Shown: piece after piece, positions 1 to 6,784 of the stretch
How positions within the stretch are numbered: the stretch's first letter is position 1
Layout: the number at the start of each line of letters is the position of its first letter
Assembly (NCBI GenBank): GCA_031388585.1
Contig: JANMRU010000505.1
Coordinates: 1 to 13,225 of the forward strand
Origin: PCC-6802 sp031388585
Lineage (GTDB): Bacteria > Cyanobacteriota > Cyanobacteriia > Pseudanabaenales > Pseudanabaenaceae
Reading direction: 5' to 3'
DNA: 13,225 nucleotides
Made by a program: the position numbers and the translations under genes
Notes under the pieces: model-generated
Told to the model about the DNA's origin: nothing
The model's database searches: none
Seen by the model: the letters and a program-made list of their open reading frames with translations, nothing else

Positions 1-1853
1 TTGACTCCATCGCCCACCATTGCCACAACCTCGCCCTGTTTCTGTAGATCTTGCACAACCTTGGCTTTATCTCCTGGTAGGACTTCAGCAATTACCCGCT
101 GAATGCCTAATTGATGGGCGATCGCATCCGCAGTCCGTTGATTATCTCCAGTCAGCAAGACTACTTTAATATTTTCTTTGCGTAGAGCTGCGATCGCCTG
201 ACTAGCCTCAGGCTTGATCGTATCGGCTACAGCAACGATCCCGATTAAAAGACCATTACAGCCCACCAGCATGGCTGTCTTCCCTTCTGTTTCTAGACGG
301 CTCAGCGTACTCTCAGTAGATGGATTAAGAAAATAGCTTTCCTGTTGAAACAGACGACGATTGCCCAGGATGAGTCGGTTGCCGTTTGCTTCCCCTCGAA
401 TACCACGTCCGGGAATCGCCTGGAAATTCTTCACGTCAGGGATTGACAAATTCTGGTGTTTGGCTGCCCGCACGATCGCCTCTCCTAGAGGATGTTCCGA
501 ACCTATCTCCACCGCAGCGGCTAGCTTTAAAACTTCGCCTTCTGGTTGCTCTGCCAGGGCAATAATATCCGTGAGGCTGGGTTCTCCCCTTGTCAGGGTT
601 CCAGTCTTATCGAAAACCACCGTAGTCAGTTTCTCCGCCCGCTCCAGGATTTCACCACCTCGGATTAAAATCCCTGCCTCAGCCCCTTTACCTACACCTA
701 CCATCAGAGCTGCTGGTGTGGCAATTCCCAAAGCACAGGGGCAGGAGATAATTAATACAGCGATGAAAGACAGCAAAGCCTGTGGGAAATTACCCAGGAT
801 CAGCCAAATGATAAATGTCAGTAGAGCAATGCCTACAACAGCAGGGACAAAATAGCCAGTAACCCGATCGGCAAGCCGCTGTACTTGAGCAGTGCTAGCT
901 TGGGCTTCCTCGACAAACTTGATAATTTGAGCGAGGGCTGTTTCTGCCCCCACGCGCGTAGCGCGGAAGCGGAAGCTTCCCATTCGATTTAAGGTGCCGC
1001 CAATTACTTCTGCTCCTGTTCCCTTTTCTACAGGGATTGACTCCCCAGTTAGCATAGATTCATCCACGGATGACAATCCATCAAGAACGATTCCATCTGT
1101 TGGCACCTTTTCGCCCGGACGGACAACGATCGTCTCTTCGACCATCACGGTTTCCGCCGGAATTTCCATCTCCATTCCGTCTCGAATTACCCTGGCTGTG
1201 GCGGGTTTTAAATCCAGGAGTTTGCGTACTGCTGCCGATGAATTCTTCTTAATGATTTCTTCCATATACTTGCCCAGCAGTACAAAGGCAATAATTATGG
1301 CAGAAACCTCAAAGTAAACGTCGCGCTCTTCGACTCGAACGGGCAAGATGGCAGGGAAAAAGACCACCACTACGCTATAGAGATAGGCAACGCTAGTTCC
1401 AAGAGCAATCAGAAAGTCCATATTAATGCTGCGGGTACGGATGGCATTCCACGACCCCACATAGAACGACCACCCACCGATAAACTGGACTGGCGTAGTC
1501 AAGATAAACAGCCACACTCCCCAAGTAAACCAGGGTAGAAATGGAATCGGAACCCAAGTCACAAGAGTGACACCTGCTGCCAAACCGATAAAAGCCGCCG
1601 CCCGCAGAATTGCCAGGAACAAAACTCCCGTCAGCGCAATTGTGACGCGGGTACGCATAGACTTGAGTTCCGCTTCGGGTGATTCAAAAGTGCGCTGGCA
1701 ACCCTGGCTGCAAAAATAATAGGTACGTCCACCTCGTTCTGACTTTAAAGCTGTCGCTTTCGGTATCATCATGCCGCAAATCGGGTCTTTAGCCATTTCG
1801 CCTGGATGAGACGCTGCAACGCTTCCATGCCCATGTCCGTGGTGTGTATTCAT
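1..1853 (-). CDS. copA: Copper-type P1B ATPase with N-terminal YHS-like domain (C-terminus beyond window)
   Basis: Likely exports Cu(I) from the cytoplasm using ATP. I translated 617 in-frame codons from ATG 1853; the gene runs off the left edge in the MVGDGVN hinge motif, so the last two helices are missing. A His-rich start (HHGHGHG, residues 4-10) precedes a YHS-like metal-binding segment (DPICGM at 23-28, with C48 and C52 in a CSQGC motif) instead of the usual CxxC HMA domain. Other motifs are NMDFLIALGTS (144-153), TGES (269-272), CPCALG in the ion-path helix (371-376), DKTGT with phospho-acceptor D415, an HP motif (454-455) and TGDN (568-571). CPCALG with NMDFLIALG fits the copper P1B-1 class; the TM7/TM8 residues that would settle this lie outside the window. 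A possible Shine-Dalgarno AGGGAG sits about 12 nt before the start. The gene is divergent from the DUF305 gene and has its own leftward-facing TTTCAT direct repeat (1981-1997). Confidence 0.93.
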   Translation of the reverse strand, partial: MNTHHGHGHGSVAASHPGEMAKDPICGMMIPKATALKSERGGRTYYFCSQGCQRTFESPEAELKSMRTRVTIALTGVLFLAILRAAAFIGLAAGVTLVTWVPIPFLPWFTWGVWLFILTTPVQFIGGWSFYVGSWNAIRTRSINMDFLIALGTSVAYLYSVVVVFFPAILPVRVEERDVYFEVSAIIIAFVLLGKYMEEIIKKNSSAAVRKLLDLKPATARVIRDGMEMEIPAETVMVEETIVVRPGEKVPTDGIVLDGLSSVDESMLTGESIPVEKGTGAEVIGGTLNRMGSFRFRATRVGAETALAQIIKFVEEAQASTAQVQRLADRVTGYFVPAVVGIALLTFIIWLILGNFPQALLSFIAVLIISCPCALGIATPAALMVGVGKGAEAGILIRGGEILERAEKLTTVVFDKTGTLTRGEPSLTDIIALAEQPEGEVLKLAAAVEIGSEHPLGEAIVRAAKHQNLSIPDVKNFQAIPGRGIRGEANGNRLILGNRRLFQQESYFLNPSTESTLSRLETEGKTAMLVGCNGLLIGIVAVADTIKPEASQAIAALRKENIKVVLLTGDNQRTADAIAHQLGIQRVIAEVLPGDKAKVVQDLQKQGEVVAMVGDGV

Positions 1854-1884
1854 TATTTGAAAGGCTCCCTAAATTTACTCGAGG

Positions 1885-1918
1885 AAGCGGTTTACACATA
1901 TTTATTTGCAAACCGCTT
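1885..1918. repeat. Inverted repeat in the copA-like leader
   Basis: A perfect 9-bp inverted repeat: AAGCGGTTT at 1885-1893 and AAACCGCTT at 1910-1918, separated by 16 nt. It lies 32 bp upstream of the ATPase start and between that start and the leftward TTTCAT repeat, so it probably falls in the leader or core promoter of the ATPase gene. It could be an operator for a dimeric regulator or an mRNA hairpin with a 16-nt loop. Only the repeat is directly visible. Confidence 0.5.
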
Positions 1919-1980
1919 TAGAATAACCCGATCGGCCGCATCGATCAGCCTGTAAATACTTCTGATTGTTATTGATGGTG

Positions 1981-1997
1981 ATGAAATGGGTATGAAA
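1981..1997 (-). promoter_or_regulatory. TTTCAT-N5-TTTCAT direct repeat facing the P-type ATPase
   Basis: On the minus strand the hexamer TTTCAT occurs at 1997-1992 and 1986-1981, an 11-bp period. The same element occurs on the plus strand at 2062-2078, 3568-3584, 6034-6050 (one mismatch) and 6768-6784. Directly repeated half-sites one helical turn apart are typical of OmpR/PhoB-family response regulators, and one such regulator is encoded at 7752-8444. The orientation points to the divergent ATPase at 1853. I see no convincing -10 hexamer next to this copy. Confidence 0.65.
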
Positions 1998-2061
1998 TGA
2001 AGTCTAAAAGTGATGGAGAGTACCTTAAGTTTTGTTACAGCCAAGCAAGATCTTATCGTGA

Positions 2062-2078
2062 TTTCATCCTGATTTCAT
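2062..2078 (+). promoter_or_regulatory. TTTCAT-N5-TTTCAT direct repeat upstream of the first DUF305 gene
   Basis: TTTCAT occurs at 2062-2067 and 2073-2078, each followed by C. A possible -10 hexamer TATGGT (2089-2094) follows after 10 nt, the spacing expected when a response-regulator dimer takes the place of a -35 element. The site lies 42 bp upstream of the preferred DUF305 start. Together with the leftward copy at 1981-1997 it makes this a bidirectional promoter region. Confidence 0.68.
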
Positions 2079-2119
2079 CGCCCAGATCTATGGTGAAAAT
2101 AGAGGCGAAGAAAAATCTT

Positions 2120-2806
2120 ATGAAACTGATAAAATCTGGAGAATCTGGACATCAATGGAAAACGAACAAGCCATTGCTGCTAGCCATAGCGGGTCTATTA
2201 GCAGGTGGGGCAGTGACGGGCATACTCGTTACGAGTGTTGTGCAAGCACAGCAAGTTCACAGAGGCTTTCCTTACTCTGTCAGCCAAGCCATGCCTCATC
2301 GTCGGGGCATGATGATGGGACAGCAAGCCGATCGCCATTTCATTACCATGATGATTCCGCACCATGAGGGTGCTGTTAAGATGGCAGATTTGGCACTAAA
2401 ACTCTCCAAGCGCCCGGAGATCAGGAAATTAGCAGAGGCGATCGCGCGCGATCAGACCCGTGAAATCGACCAAATGCGATCGTGGTACAAGCAGTGGTAT
2501 GGCACGAATGTCCCTCCTATCTCTGCGATCGAAGATATGGGAATGATGGGGATGCGCTCTCGCATGATGGGTATGATGAACATGACGAAAGCCGACCTCA
2601 AAGCTCTTGCCACCGCATCTGATTTTGATAAAGCGTTCATCGAAGAGATGATTCCCCATCACAAGATGGCTTTAATGATGACTCATATGATTGTGGATAG
2701 CGATCGCCCCGAAATGAGAAAGCTCGCCAGTGCGATTGTCCAATCTCAAAGTGCCGAAATCGAGCAAATGCGCCAGTGGTACAGCAGTTGGTATGCTAGC
2801 AAGTAA
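2120..2806 (+). CDS. DUF305 metal-responsive periplasmic protein, tandem domain
   Basis: An exported, probably copper-binding protein of 228 residues. DUF305 is the family of Synechocystis CopM. After a charged start (KTNK), a hydrophobic stretch at about 18-43 ending in VVQA is a signal peptide or membrane anchor. Two DUF305 repeats follow, at about 70-127 (MMIPHHEGAVKMAD, His 81-82) and 170-225 (EMIPHHKMALMM, His 180-181), each ending in an E-I-D/E-Q-M-R-x-W-Y helix. They are joined by a Met-rich linker (about 139-155) that could bind Cu(I). The reading frame extends upstream to an ATG at 1997, but that start would put the TTTCAT operator inside the gene, and an ATG at 2090 overlaps the predicted -10, so 2120 is preferred. 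It is probably co-transcribed with the small membrane protein that starts 13 nt after its stop. Confidence 0.88.
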   Translation: MKLIKSGESGHQWKTNKPLLLAIAGLLAGGAVTGILVTSVVQAQQVHRGFPYSVSQAMPHRRGMMMGQQADRHFITMMIPHHEGAVKMADLALKLSKRPEIRKLAEAIARDQTREIDQMRSWYKQWYGTNVPPISAIEDMGMMGMRSRMMGMMNMTKADLKALATASDFDKAFIEEMIPHHKMALMMTHMIVDSDRPEMRKLASAIVQSQSAEIEQMRQWYSSWYASK

Positions 2807-2818
2807 GCAGGAAAATAT

Positions 2819-2986
2819 ATGCCTGATAAAAAAGTAAATCGCTCCTACTGGCTTGAGTTTATCGGTTATAGCTTGGCCATAATGGTTGGCATATGGTGGG
2901 GGCTTTATGGGATTAATTCTGGCACTAAGGAAGCGCCAAAATCCCAAGAACAGCGATCGCCCTCGGTAATTAACTCCCAGTACTAG
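2819..2986 (+). CDS. 55-residue single-pass membrane protein
   Basis: A short gene with ATG at 2819 and TAG at 2984-2986. It has a good Shine-Dalgarno, AGGA at 2809-2812, six nt before the start. It begins MPDKKVNRSYW, then has one hydrophobic segment (about residues 14-33, with FIGYSLAIMVGIWWGLYG), then a polar tail that starts around residue 34. It starts 13 nt after the DUF305 stop and ends 14 nt before the next gene, so it probably belongs to the same transcript. I do not recognise a family. A small helper subunit or membrane anchor for a metal-handling complex would fit the context but is inference. Confidence 0.6.
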   Translation: MPDKKVNRSYWLEFIGYSLAIMVGIWWGLYGINSGTKEAPKSQEQRSPSVINSQY

Positions 2987-3000
2987 CGAATCTCGATCAC

Positions 3001-3483
3001 ATGTATATTGAAAAAGTTGCCAAGAGGATAGAAAGTATCTTAGCTGCGCCAGAAACTAATCTATTTCTATTTGGGTTTCTGCTGCATTTTGTCTATGAAG
3101 TTTGGCAGTCCCCATATTTTGAGTTTTACAGAATGCCAACCTTAGCTGATAAGGTAAGCTATATCACTCACTGTACATTGGGTGACGGTGTAATTACTGT
3201 AATTAGTGGGGGAATTGTCAGTTGGGTGGATCGCTCTCGCTCTTGGATATTACGCCCAACTTGGCAGGCAACGATTCTCTTTACTAGCTTAGGTTGGTTT
3301 TACACGTTCATCTCAGAGATTTATCGCATTCGCATTGCAAAACTTTACGGTGTCTCAACCTCGGTTGTACCGATTGTGGAGATTAGCTGGCTACCACTTC
3401 TGCAATGGATAATTATTCCACCTTTAGTTCTGTATATGTCTAGAAAACACATTTTAGGGTATCAAAAACATAGATCTTCTTGA
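3001..3483 (+). CDS. Four-helix membrane protein of unknown function
   Basis: A 160-residue integral membrane protein. Predicted helices are at about 20-36 (NLFLFGFLLHFVYEVWQ), 58-76, 88-106 (ILFTSLGWFYTFISE) and 128-146 (ISWLPLLQWIIIPPLVLY). Polar and His residues lie in or next to the helices: H29, E33, Q36, H57, C58, D62 and E106. These could bind metal or cofactor, but no named family is recognised. It is 14 nt downstream of the 55-residue membrane protein gene and probably shares the DUF305 transcript, which would place it under the TTTCAT operator. The ATG at 3001 has no clear Shine-Dalgarno. The next 180 nt hold the operator for the following gene. Confidence 0.75.
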   Translation: MYIEKVAKRIESILAAPETNLFLFGFLLHFVYEVWQSPYFEFYRMPTLADKVSYITHCTLGDGVITVISGGIVSWVDRSRSWILRPTWQATILFTSLGWFYTFISEIYRIRIAKLYGVSTSVVPIVEISWLPLLQWIIIPPLVLYMSRKHILGYQKHRSS

Positions 3484-3567
3484 TTTTCGCGAAGTTTCAT
3501 TAGCTCTAAGTTATAGATGGCATCTAGTTAAAAGAGTATTTATGACAATCAGGTGCTTTTGGGGCAA

Positions 3568-3584
3568 TTTCATCTTGATTTCAT
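3568..3584 (+). promoter_or_regulatory. TTTCAT-N5-TTTCAT direct repeat upstream of the lipoprotein-TolC operon
   Basis: TTTCAT occurs at 3568-3573 and 3579-3584. The flanks (ATTTCATCTTGATTTCATC) nearly match those of the copies at 2062 and 6768. A possible -10 (TAAGTT, 3595-3600) follows after 10 nt. The site is about 80 bp upstream of the lipoprotein start. Confidence 0.68.
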
Positions 3585-3664
3585 CTGCTTTCAGTAAGTT
3601 AAGAGGGAGTGCTGCTTAGAAAAGCATTCAGACAAACTGGTTGTCTAGCTCAAAACATACATTA

Positions 3665-4549
3665 ATGAAGAAAATTGCCGCTGCGATCGCTGTATCTGCG
3701 ACCCTACTCTTTGCTCAAGGTTGTTCGTCGTCAGTTAAATCTGCGGAAGAAACGCCACCTGCTTCTACAACCGTTGCTTCATCCAAAAATCCCCATGAAG
3801 GACATTCGATGAATGGCGCTGAGATGCGCGACACAGAGATGCCGAAAGGGGCTAACTCAACTCAGGCAAAGTTGACTGCTCCAGCTAATATTGCTCCCAA
3901 AACAACTGTACCTTTAACGATTGATGTGCAGGATAAACAGGGTAAAGCGATCGCTAAGTTTGACACTTTCCAAGAAAAATTAATGCATCTGATCGCGGTT
4001 AGCGACGATCTCGAGAGCTTTGACCATGTCCACCCCACGTACAAGGGGAACGGTCGTTTTGAGGTCGGGGTTAGTTTTCCTAAATCTGGCAGCTATACCC
4101 TATTCAGCGACTACAAGCCTGCCAAACAAAGTGAAGTAGTCTCTGTGCTGAAATTGCAAGTTCCAGGTGCTAGTTCTTCTGTTCCAGCGATCCATCTAAA
4201 TCGCACCAAGACTCTGGGTGACACAAAAGCGAAGCTCACTTTTTCGGAATCAACGCTCAGAGCGGGGGAGGAAGTAACAGTGATGTTTAACCTTCGGCAA
4301 GCAGCAAACAATCGACCAATTCAAGACTTACAGCCCTATTTAGGTCAAAGAGGCCACCTTGTTATATTGCGACAGATCAACCCGCTTGCAGCAGAAGACT
4401 ACATCCATGCCCATGCCGTTAAGAATTCTCCTGATGGACAAGTAGAGTTTATGACTAAATTCCCCCAATCAGGTAGATACAAACTCTGGGGACAATTCAA
4501 TCGCAATGGCAAAATTATCGTTACTGACTTTTGGGTAGATGTGCAGTGA
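3665..4549 (+). CDS. Periplasmic lipoprotein with duplicated His-containing domain
   Basis: A 294-residue exported lipoprotein, probably in metal handling. The start MKKIAAAIAVSATLLFAQGC is a signal peptide with Cys20 as likely lipidation site, followed by a low-complexity linker and a His/Met patch (HEGHSMNGAEM, 44-54). Two related beta-rich modules follow. The first has HLIAVSDDLESFDHVHP (108-124) then FPKSGSYTLFSDY (138-150). The second has HLVILRQINPLAAEDYIHAH (231-250) then FPQSGRYKLWGQF (266-278). Each has a lone His, later a paired His-x-His (H121/H123; H248/H250), and an FPxSGxY strand. This resembles proteins seen beside copper-resistance genes, but I do not assign a named family. 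A TTG start eight codons upstream (3641) is possible; ATG 3665 gives a better signal peptide. The stop overlaps a GTG of the next frame, so it is probably translationally coupled to the TolC gene. Confidence 0.82.
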   Translation: MKKIAAAIAVSATLLFAQGCSSSVKSAEETPPASTTVASSKNPHEGHSMNGAEMRDTEMPKGANSTQAKLTAPANIAPKTTVPLTIDVQDKQGKAIAKFDTFQEKLMHLIAVSDDLESFDHVHPTYKGNGRFEVGVSFPKSGSYTLFSDYKPAKQSEVVSVLKLQVPGASSSVPAIHLNRTKTLGDTKAKLTFSESTLRAGEEVTVMFNLRQAANNRPIQDLQPYLGQRGHLVILRQINPLAAEDYIHAHAVKNSPDGQVEFMTKFPQSGRYKLWGQFNRNGKIIVTDFWVDVQ

Positions 4550-4569
4550 GTGTTTATTTCCTGAATTGT

Positions 4570-6003
4570 ATGAAGATTTTTCGCTGCTTAGCAGCGATCG
4601 GCGTCAGTACCACAGTTATATTTAATGAGGCAAAGCTAGTCACTGCACAAACAGTTACTAAGCCTATGCTGAATAACTCTAGCCACACGCAGAAAGATCC
4701 AGCACCAAGCAATCTTTCTCCTGCTCCCGATCCTTTATATCTGCCTACCAAACTAGATGAAGTCAGGCTTGAGAAAACCCAAGCGATTACGCTCAATCAA
4801 GCTCTAGACTTGGCACGACAACATCATACCGAGCTACGTATAGCCGAGCTAACCCTAAAACGCAGTCAAGCAGCACTTCGCCAAGCACAAGCGGCTAACT
4901 CGCCAACCATTGCCGTAGTGGGTGAACTAGAAAGCGATCGCTCTGCCAAGGAGACATTTCTAGATTTACGTAAAGATAGAGAAGTTAGGCGATCGCTTAA
5001 TTCTCTCGGTAGTACGTTAGAGGCAAGCTATGACATCTTTACATCAGGGAAACGAGAGGCTCTGGTTAAAGCGTCTGAGGAAAAGTTGCGTATCGATCTT
5101 TTAGATGTACAGCGGTTAAGCGAACAAATTCGTCTGGATGTGACTAATGCTTACTACGATCTACAAGAAGCAGATGAACAAGTGCGAATTGCTCAGGCAG
5201 CAGTATTAAATGCCAAGAATAGTCTCAAGGATTCTGTTCTTTTAGAAGAAGGTGGTACGGGGACTCAGTTTGATATTCTGCGTTCTAAAGTACAGCTTGC
5301 GAATGCCGAACAGGACCTGACCCAAGCTCAGACTCAGCAGGAAATCTCTCGTCGTCAACTAGCCCAAATCTTGAATGTATCGCAATCTATCGATGTTTCT
5401 GCCTCCGATGCCGTACAAAAAACGGGGGAATGGGTTCTATCGCTTGAAGAAAGCATTATCCAGGCATATAAACAGCGTGTGGAATTGCAACAGCAACTCG
5501 CACAACGCCAAATTAGCGAACAGCAACGTCTTGCGGCAATTGCCGATGGCAAACCTCAAATTAGTTTATTTGCCAATTATCAAGTTTTGTACGGTTTAGA
5601 TAACGGCGTGGGAATTGTTGATGGTTATTCGGTTGGCGCAAGACTACGCTGGAATCTTTTCGATGGTGGTGCGGTACAAGCCGCCGCAGAGCAGGAAGAG
5701 GTGAATAAGGCGATCGCTGAAACTAAGTTTACCGACATTCGTAATCAAATTCGTCTCCAGGTTGAAAAAGCCTATAAAAATCTGCATACCAATGCCAAAA
5801 ATATTCAAACTGCTGCACTCGCTTTGAAACAATCACAAGAAAGCTTAGATCTTGCACGGCTGCGTTTTCAGGCTGGTGTTGGTACTCAGTTAGATGTATC
5901 TATAGCTCAGAGTGAATTGACCAAAGCAGATGGCAATCGAGTGAGAGCAATTTTGAACTATAATCGTGCTCTTGCCTCGCTTCAGAGAGCAATAGCTAAA
6001 TAG
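4570..6003 (+). CDS. TolC-family outer-membrane efflux protein
   Basis: An outer-membrane factor of 477 residues that would form the exit duct of a tripartite efflux pump. A signal peptide (about 1-26, ending VTA) and a Pro/Ser-rich linker precede two outer-membrane-efflux repeats. The first begins near ITLNQALDLARQHHTELRIAEL; the second ends with ARLRFQAGVGTQLDVSIAQSELTKADG and LNYNRALASLQRA. Long Gln/Ala-rich helices with heptad character (QAQTQQEISRRQLAQ, VELQQQLAQRQISEQQ) match the coiled-coil barrel, and the length is usual for the family. ATG 4570 is chosen; GTG 4546 would overlap the stop of the lipoprotein gene and add eight residues. It is probably in one operon with the lipoprotein. 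No membrane-fusion protein or RND pump gene is in the window, so its partner must be elsewhere or unusual. Confidence 0.92.
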   Translation: MKIFRCLAAIGVSTTVIFNEAKLVTAQTVTKPMLNNSSHTQKDPAPSNLSPAPDPLYLPTKLDEVRLEKTQAITLNQALDLARQHHTELRIAELTLKRSQAALRQAQAANSPTIAVVGELESDRSAKETFLDLRKDREVRRSLNSLGSTLEASYDIFTSGKREALVKASEEKLRIDLLDVQRLSEQIRLDVTNAYYDLQEADEQVRIAQAAVLNAKNSLKDSVLLEEGGTGTQFDILRSKVQLANAEQDLTQAQTQQEISRRQLAQILNVSQSIDVSASDAVQKTGEWVLSLEESIIQAYKQRVELQQQLAQRQISEQQRLAAIADGKPQISLFANYQVLYGLDNGVGIVDGYSVGARLRWNLFDGGAVQAAAEQEEVNKAIAETKFTDIRNQIRLQVEKAYKNLHTNAKNIQTAALALKQSQESLDLARLRFQAGVGTQLDVSIAQSELTKADGNRVRAILNYNRALASLQRAIAK

Positions 6004-6033
6004 ATAATTTGATCGTTCAAATTGGATATCTAA

Positions 6034-6050
6034 TTTCATCACAATTTCAC
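6034..6050 (+). promoter_or_regulatory. Degenerate TTTCAT-N5-TTTCAC direct repeat upstream of the DUF2808 gene
   Basis: TTTCAT occurs at 6034-6039 and TTTCAC at 6045-6050, the same 11-bp period with one mismatch. A candidate -10 (TAATAA, 6066-6071) follows after 15 nt, longer than at the copies at 2062 and 3568. It is 57 bp before the DUF2808 start. This is the weakest of the five copies. Confidence 0.5.
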
Positions 6051-6107
6051 TCCTCGCTGTCAAGCTAATAAACGACAAGTTAATGAAGTGAATTAGTGAG
6101 AGGAAGC

Positions 6108-6581
6108 ATGTTGAAAAGGTTGATTTATGCCACAGTATCTACACTGGCTTTTCTAGCTTCGGTTCCCGCGATACAAGCTGAGGATGTTGCTTCTAGTCCT
6201 AGAGCAACTCAAGTTATTCAGAGTAGCGCGATTCCAAATAATGCTGGTGCACCTAGGGCAACCTACCATTTTGAATTGCGTGTTGGCGGTGGTTCTCTTT
6301 CTCAGATCACAATTGATATACCAGAGGAGGTTGCCATTGGGGAGATTGAAGTTAAATCTCAGTCAGGACAAAAAATTGATGCTGCTGCCTCTGTAAATAA
6401 TAAGGTGGCAACGCTTACTTTTGCACAGCCGATCTCTGTAGGCACAACTATGGATGTTTACTTGAGAGATGTATCTACCAGATGGCAATATCCAAAGACG
6501 TGGTTTTTTCCCATTGCTGGGAGTGTTGGTGGGGTGAATATTCCATTTGGATTAGCTCGAATTCAAACCTATGGTCACTAA
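6108..6581 (+). CDS. DUF2808 exported protein
   Basis: A secreted or cell-surface protein of 157 residues. The signal peptide is MLKRLIYATVSTLAFLASVP with likely cleavage after AIQA (about residue 24). The mature part is beta-rich and carries family features: YHFELRVGGGSLSQITIDIP, then a GTTMDVYLRDVSTRWQYP segment, and a C-terminal FGLARIQTYGH. DUF2808 is found almost only in cyanobacteria and its function is not established. ATG 6108 is preferred to the GTG at 6096 because GAGAGG (6098-6103) is a Shine-Dalgarno just before it. It stands alone between the TolC gene and a hairpin. A degenerate TTTCAT repeat upstream suggests metal-responsive expression, which is inference. Confidence 0.83.
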   Translation: MLKRLIYATVSTLAFLASVPAIQAEDVASSPRATQVIQSSAIPNNAGAPRATYHFELRVGGGSLSQITIDIPEEVAIGEIEVKSQSGQKIDAAASVNNKVATLTFAQPISVGTTMDVYLRDVSTRWQYPKTWFFPIAGSVGGVNIPFGLARIQTYGH

Positions 6582-6638
6582 CGTTTAGCATTATTAGGGT
6601 TTTAACGCAAAGGATAATGATAATTTAACCCTCATTGA

Positions 6639-6658
6639 GGCAGACCGACCAGTCTGCC
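6639..6658. terminator. Hairpin downstream of the DUF2808 gene (terminator or operator)
   Basis: A perfect 7-bp inverted repeat, GGCAGAC at 6639-6645 and GTCTGCC at 6652-6658, with a 6-nt loop CGACCA. It lies 57 bp after the DUF2808 stop and is followed by an AT-rich ATTTATTG, not a clean T-run, so it would be a weak intrinsic terminator. The core AGACCGACCAGTCT also resembles operators of TetR-family regulators, but none is encoded here. Confidence 0.4.
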
Positions 6659-6767
6659 ATTTATTGTGTGCATATGAAAATCAACTTGATTGTTCTAACA
6701 TCCAGCAATGAGCGATCGCACAGAGAAAGTTTGATTCCAGGTTTCTGCAAAATGCTAAGGAATAAAA

Positions 6768-6784
6768 TTTCATCCTGATTTCAT
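6768..6784 (+). promoter_or_regulatory. TTTCAT-N5-TTTCAT direct repeat upstream of the DUF305 lipoprotein gene
   Basis: TTTCAT occurs at 6768-6773 and 6779-6784, with the spacer CCTGA identical to the copy at 2062. Two -10 candidates follow: TATGTG (6790-6795) and TATAAC (6798-6803). The site is 92 bp before the DUF305 lipoprotein start and may also drive the response regulator gene downstream, which would make the regulator autoregulated. Confidence 0.68.

Noticed and set aside
361..1317. Plus-strand frames of 164 and 107 codons
   Set aside because: They are antisense to the P-type ATPase, whose minus-strand frame is open for 617 codons with all family motifs.
1997..2119. Upstream extension of the first DUF305 gene to ATG 1997
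   Set aside because: It would place the TTTCAT repeat and the likely -10 inside the coding region, and the added 41 residues precede a normal signal peptide.
2672..2947. Minus-strand frame of 91 codons
   Set aside because: It overlaps the DUF305 C-terminus and the small membrane gene antisense, with no recognisable domain.
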